From Pseudomonadota bacterium (GTDB lineage Bacteria > Pseudomonadota > Alphaproteobacteria > Rhizobiales > Hyphomicrobiaceae): a DNA stretch of 6,312 nucleotides. Of the stretch, positions 5,420-6,312 are shown one piece after another; the first letter of the stretch is position 1, and each line of letters starts with the position of its first letter. The position numbers and the translations under genes were made by a program. The stretch is from the NCBI GenBank assembly GCA_023426855.1, contig JAEZBU010000414.1, forward strand, positions 1 to 6,312, read 5' to 3'. Under the pieces are notes generated by a model. It worked only from the letters and a program-made list of their open reading frames with translations, ran no database searches and was not told the origin of the DNA.

Positions 5420-6312
5420 ATGAACCAGCTCCCTGAGCGCCCTAATCTCGACCACCTGAAACGACAGGCCAAGGATCTGCTTGCCGACTATCGCAAGCGT
5501 GATCAAGCCGCGATAGCGCGATTTCGCACGTCGTTGCCCGTTGCCAGCGGCAAGGACGACGCAGCAATCACCGCGCTCAATCTCAAACTCCACGATGCGC
5601 AATCCTGCATCGCGCGCGAATATGGCTTCGCATCTTGGAGTGATCTGAAAAGCTTCGTTGAAGCGCGCAATGCTCTCTCCGCTGACAGAGCGGCCACGAT
5701 CATGATGTGGCTGCGTTTCGTCTACGCGGGCGACATTGCGGGTGGCACGAACCGATCACGCCCGGCGTTGGCGGCGCGCATGCTGACCGAGCAACCCGAT
5801 TTCCTGGATGATGATCCGTATCTCGCCTGCGCCGTGGGGGATGTGTCTGTTCTGAGCGCGGCGGCACAACGCGATCCCGGCTGGGTGAACACGCCGGGCG
5901 GCCCGCTAAAACTCCCACCTCTGGTGGCGGTCACGCATTCCGGATTTGTGCGTTTGCCTGAGTATCGCGATCGTTTGCATGTCGCCGCCCGGATGCTGCT
6001 CGACGCGGGCGCTGATCCGAACCAGGCCGTAGGCAACCGCTGGCCGCCGGCCTCTCTCGCCGAGCCGTCTGCGCAAAATCCGCTGTCTGCCCTTTACGGA
6101 GCGGCGGGCCAGAACCACGATCCAGACCTGACCAAACTGCTGCTCGCCGCCGGTGCAAATCCCAACGATGGCGAGTCGCTCTATCATGCGTTGGAAAGCA
6201 CCGCATGCACGCGCCTGCTGCTCGAAGCCGGCGCGGAAATCGAAGGCAGCAATGCGATGTATCGCGTGCTGGATCTCGACAATCTGGATGCACTGAAGCT
6301 GCTGCTGTCCTA
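5420..6312 (+). CDS. Ankyrin-repeat domain-containing protein (3' truncated by window edge)
   Basis: The frame stays open from the ATG at 5420 to the last base, giving 297 residues with the C-terminus missing. The N-terminus has a recognisable module, LDHLKRQAKDLL (10-21) followed by DAQSCIAREYGFASWSDLK (59-77), which I know as the usual lead-in of many proteobacterial and actinobacterial ankyrin proteins of unknown function. Ankyrin-like units follow: AARMLLDAGADPN (189-201), LTKLLLAAGANPN (237-249), TRLLLEAGAEIE (264-275), and the start of another at 289-297 (LDALKLLLS). The units are irregularly spaced (48 and 26 residues between equivalent points against a standard 33) and the segment 85-185 is too diverged to call by eye. 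No signal peptide or membrane segment is apparent, so it is probably cytoplasmic. Ankyrin folds mediate protein-protein contacts; the partner is unknown. It has its own ribosome site and probably its own promoter, so it is likely a separate transcription unit from the ATPase. Confidence 0.88.
   Translation, partial: MNQLPERPNLDHLKRQAKDLLADYRKRDQAAIARFRTSLPVASGKDDAAITALNLKLHDAQSCIAREYGFASWSDLKSFVEARNALSADRAATIMMWLRFVYAGDIAGGTNRSRPALAARMLTEQPDFLDDDPYLACAVGDVSVLSAAAQRDPGWVNTPGGPLKLPPLVAVTHSGFVRLPEYRDRLHVAARMLLDAGADPNQAVGNRWPPASLAEPSAQNPLSALYGAAGQNHDPDLTKLLLAAGANPNDGESLYHALESTACTRLLLEAGAEIEGSNAMYRVLDLDNLDALKLLLS

Noticed and set aside
5722..6293. Several overlapping − strand open frames opposite the ankyrin gene
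   Set aside because: The + strand frame has a good ribosome site, a continuous ankyrin signature and stays open to the window end; the opposite frames have no family features.
1..6312. CRISPR arrays, insertion sequences, phage genes, tRNA or rRNA
   Set aside because: No regularly spaced repeats, transposase or integrase motifs, terminal inverted repeats, or tRNA/rRNA signature sequences were seen on either strand.

Overview
The window is GC-rich DNA with five genes packed on the + strand and none convincing on the − strand. The gene families, the codon bias and the gene order (phosphate acyltransferase, acetate/propionate kinase, FabI) suggest an alphaproteobacterium, most likely in Hyphomicrobiales (Bradyrhizobium/Rhodopseudomonas/Afipia-like). 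That assignment is inferred from family resemblance, not from a database search.

Region 1 (1-2314) is a tight operon. It holds the C-terminus of a phosphate acetyl/butyryltransferase (cut by the left edge), an acetate/propionate-family kinase whose ATG overlaps the previous stop by 4 bases, and a FabI-type enoyl-ACP reductase 3 bases further on. The first two enzymes interconvert acyl-CoA, acyl-phosphate and acyl acid + ATP. This is the substrate-level phosphorylation branch used when respiration is limited or carbon overflows. The FabI would reduce enoyl thioesters with NAD(P)H and so could serve as a redox outlet in the same operon.

Region 2 (2315-2478) is a 164-base gap. It carries TTGAC-CATC-GTCAA, a textbook FNR/FixK-type operator, upstream of a P-type ATPase gene (2479-5211, about 910 aa). 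The ATPase is a P2-type (SERCA-like) cation pump with all cytoplasmic catalytic motifs intact. Its membrane helix 6 ion site differs from true Ca2+ pumps. The operator suggests low-oxygen induction of the pump, which would fit a fermentation-type operon next door.

Region 3 (5212-5419) is a 208-base gap with a long-looped 9-bp inverted repeat, a plausible sigma70-type promoter and a GC-rich structured leader. It is followed by an ankyrin-repeat protein gene (5420 onward) that is still open at the right edge.

I see no CRISPR array, tRNA/rRNA, insertion sequence, phage or defence module. The window looks like ordinary chromosomal metabolism and stress physiology. The most informative signals are the FNR/FixK operator and the altered ion site of the pump.
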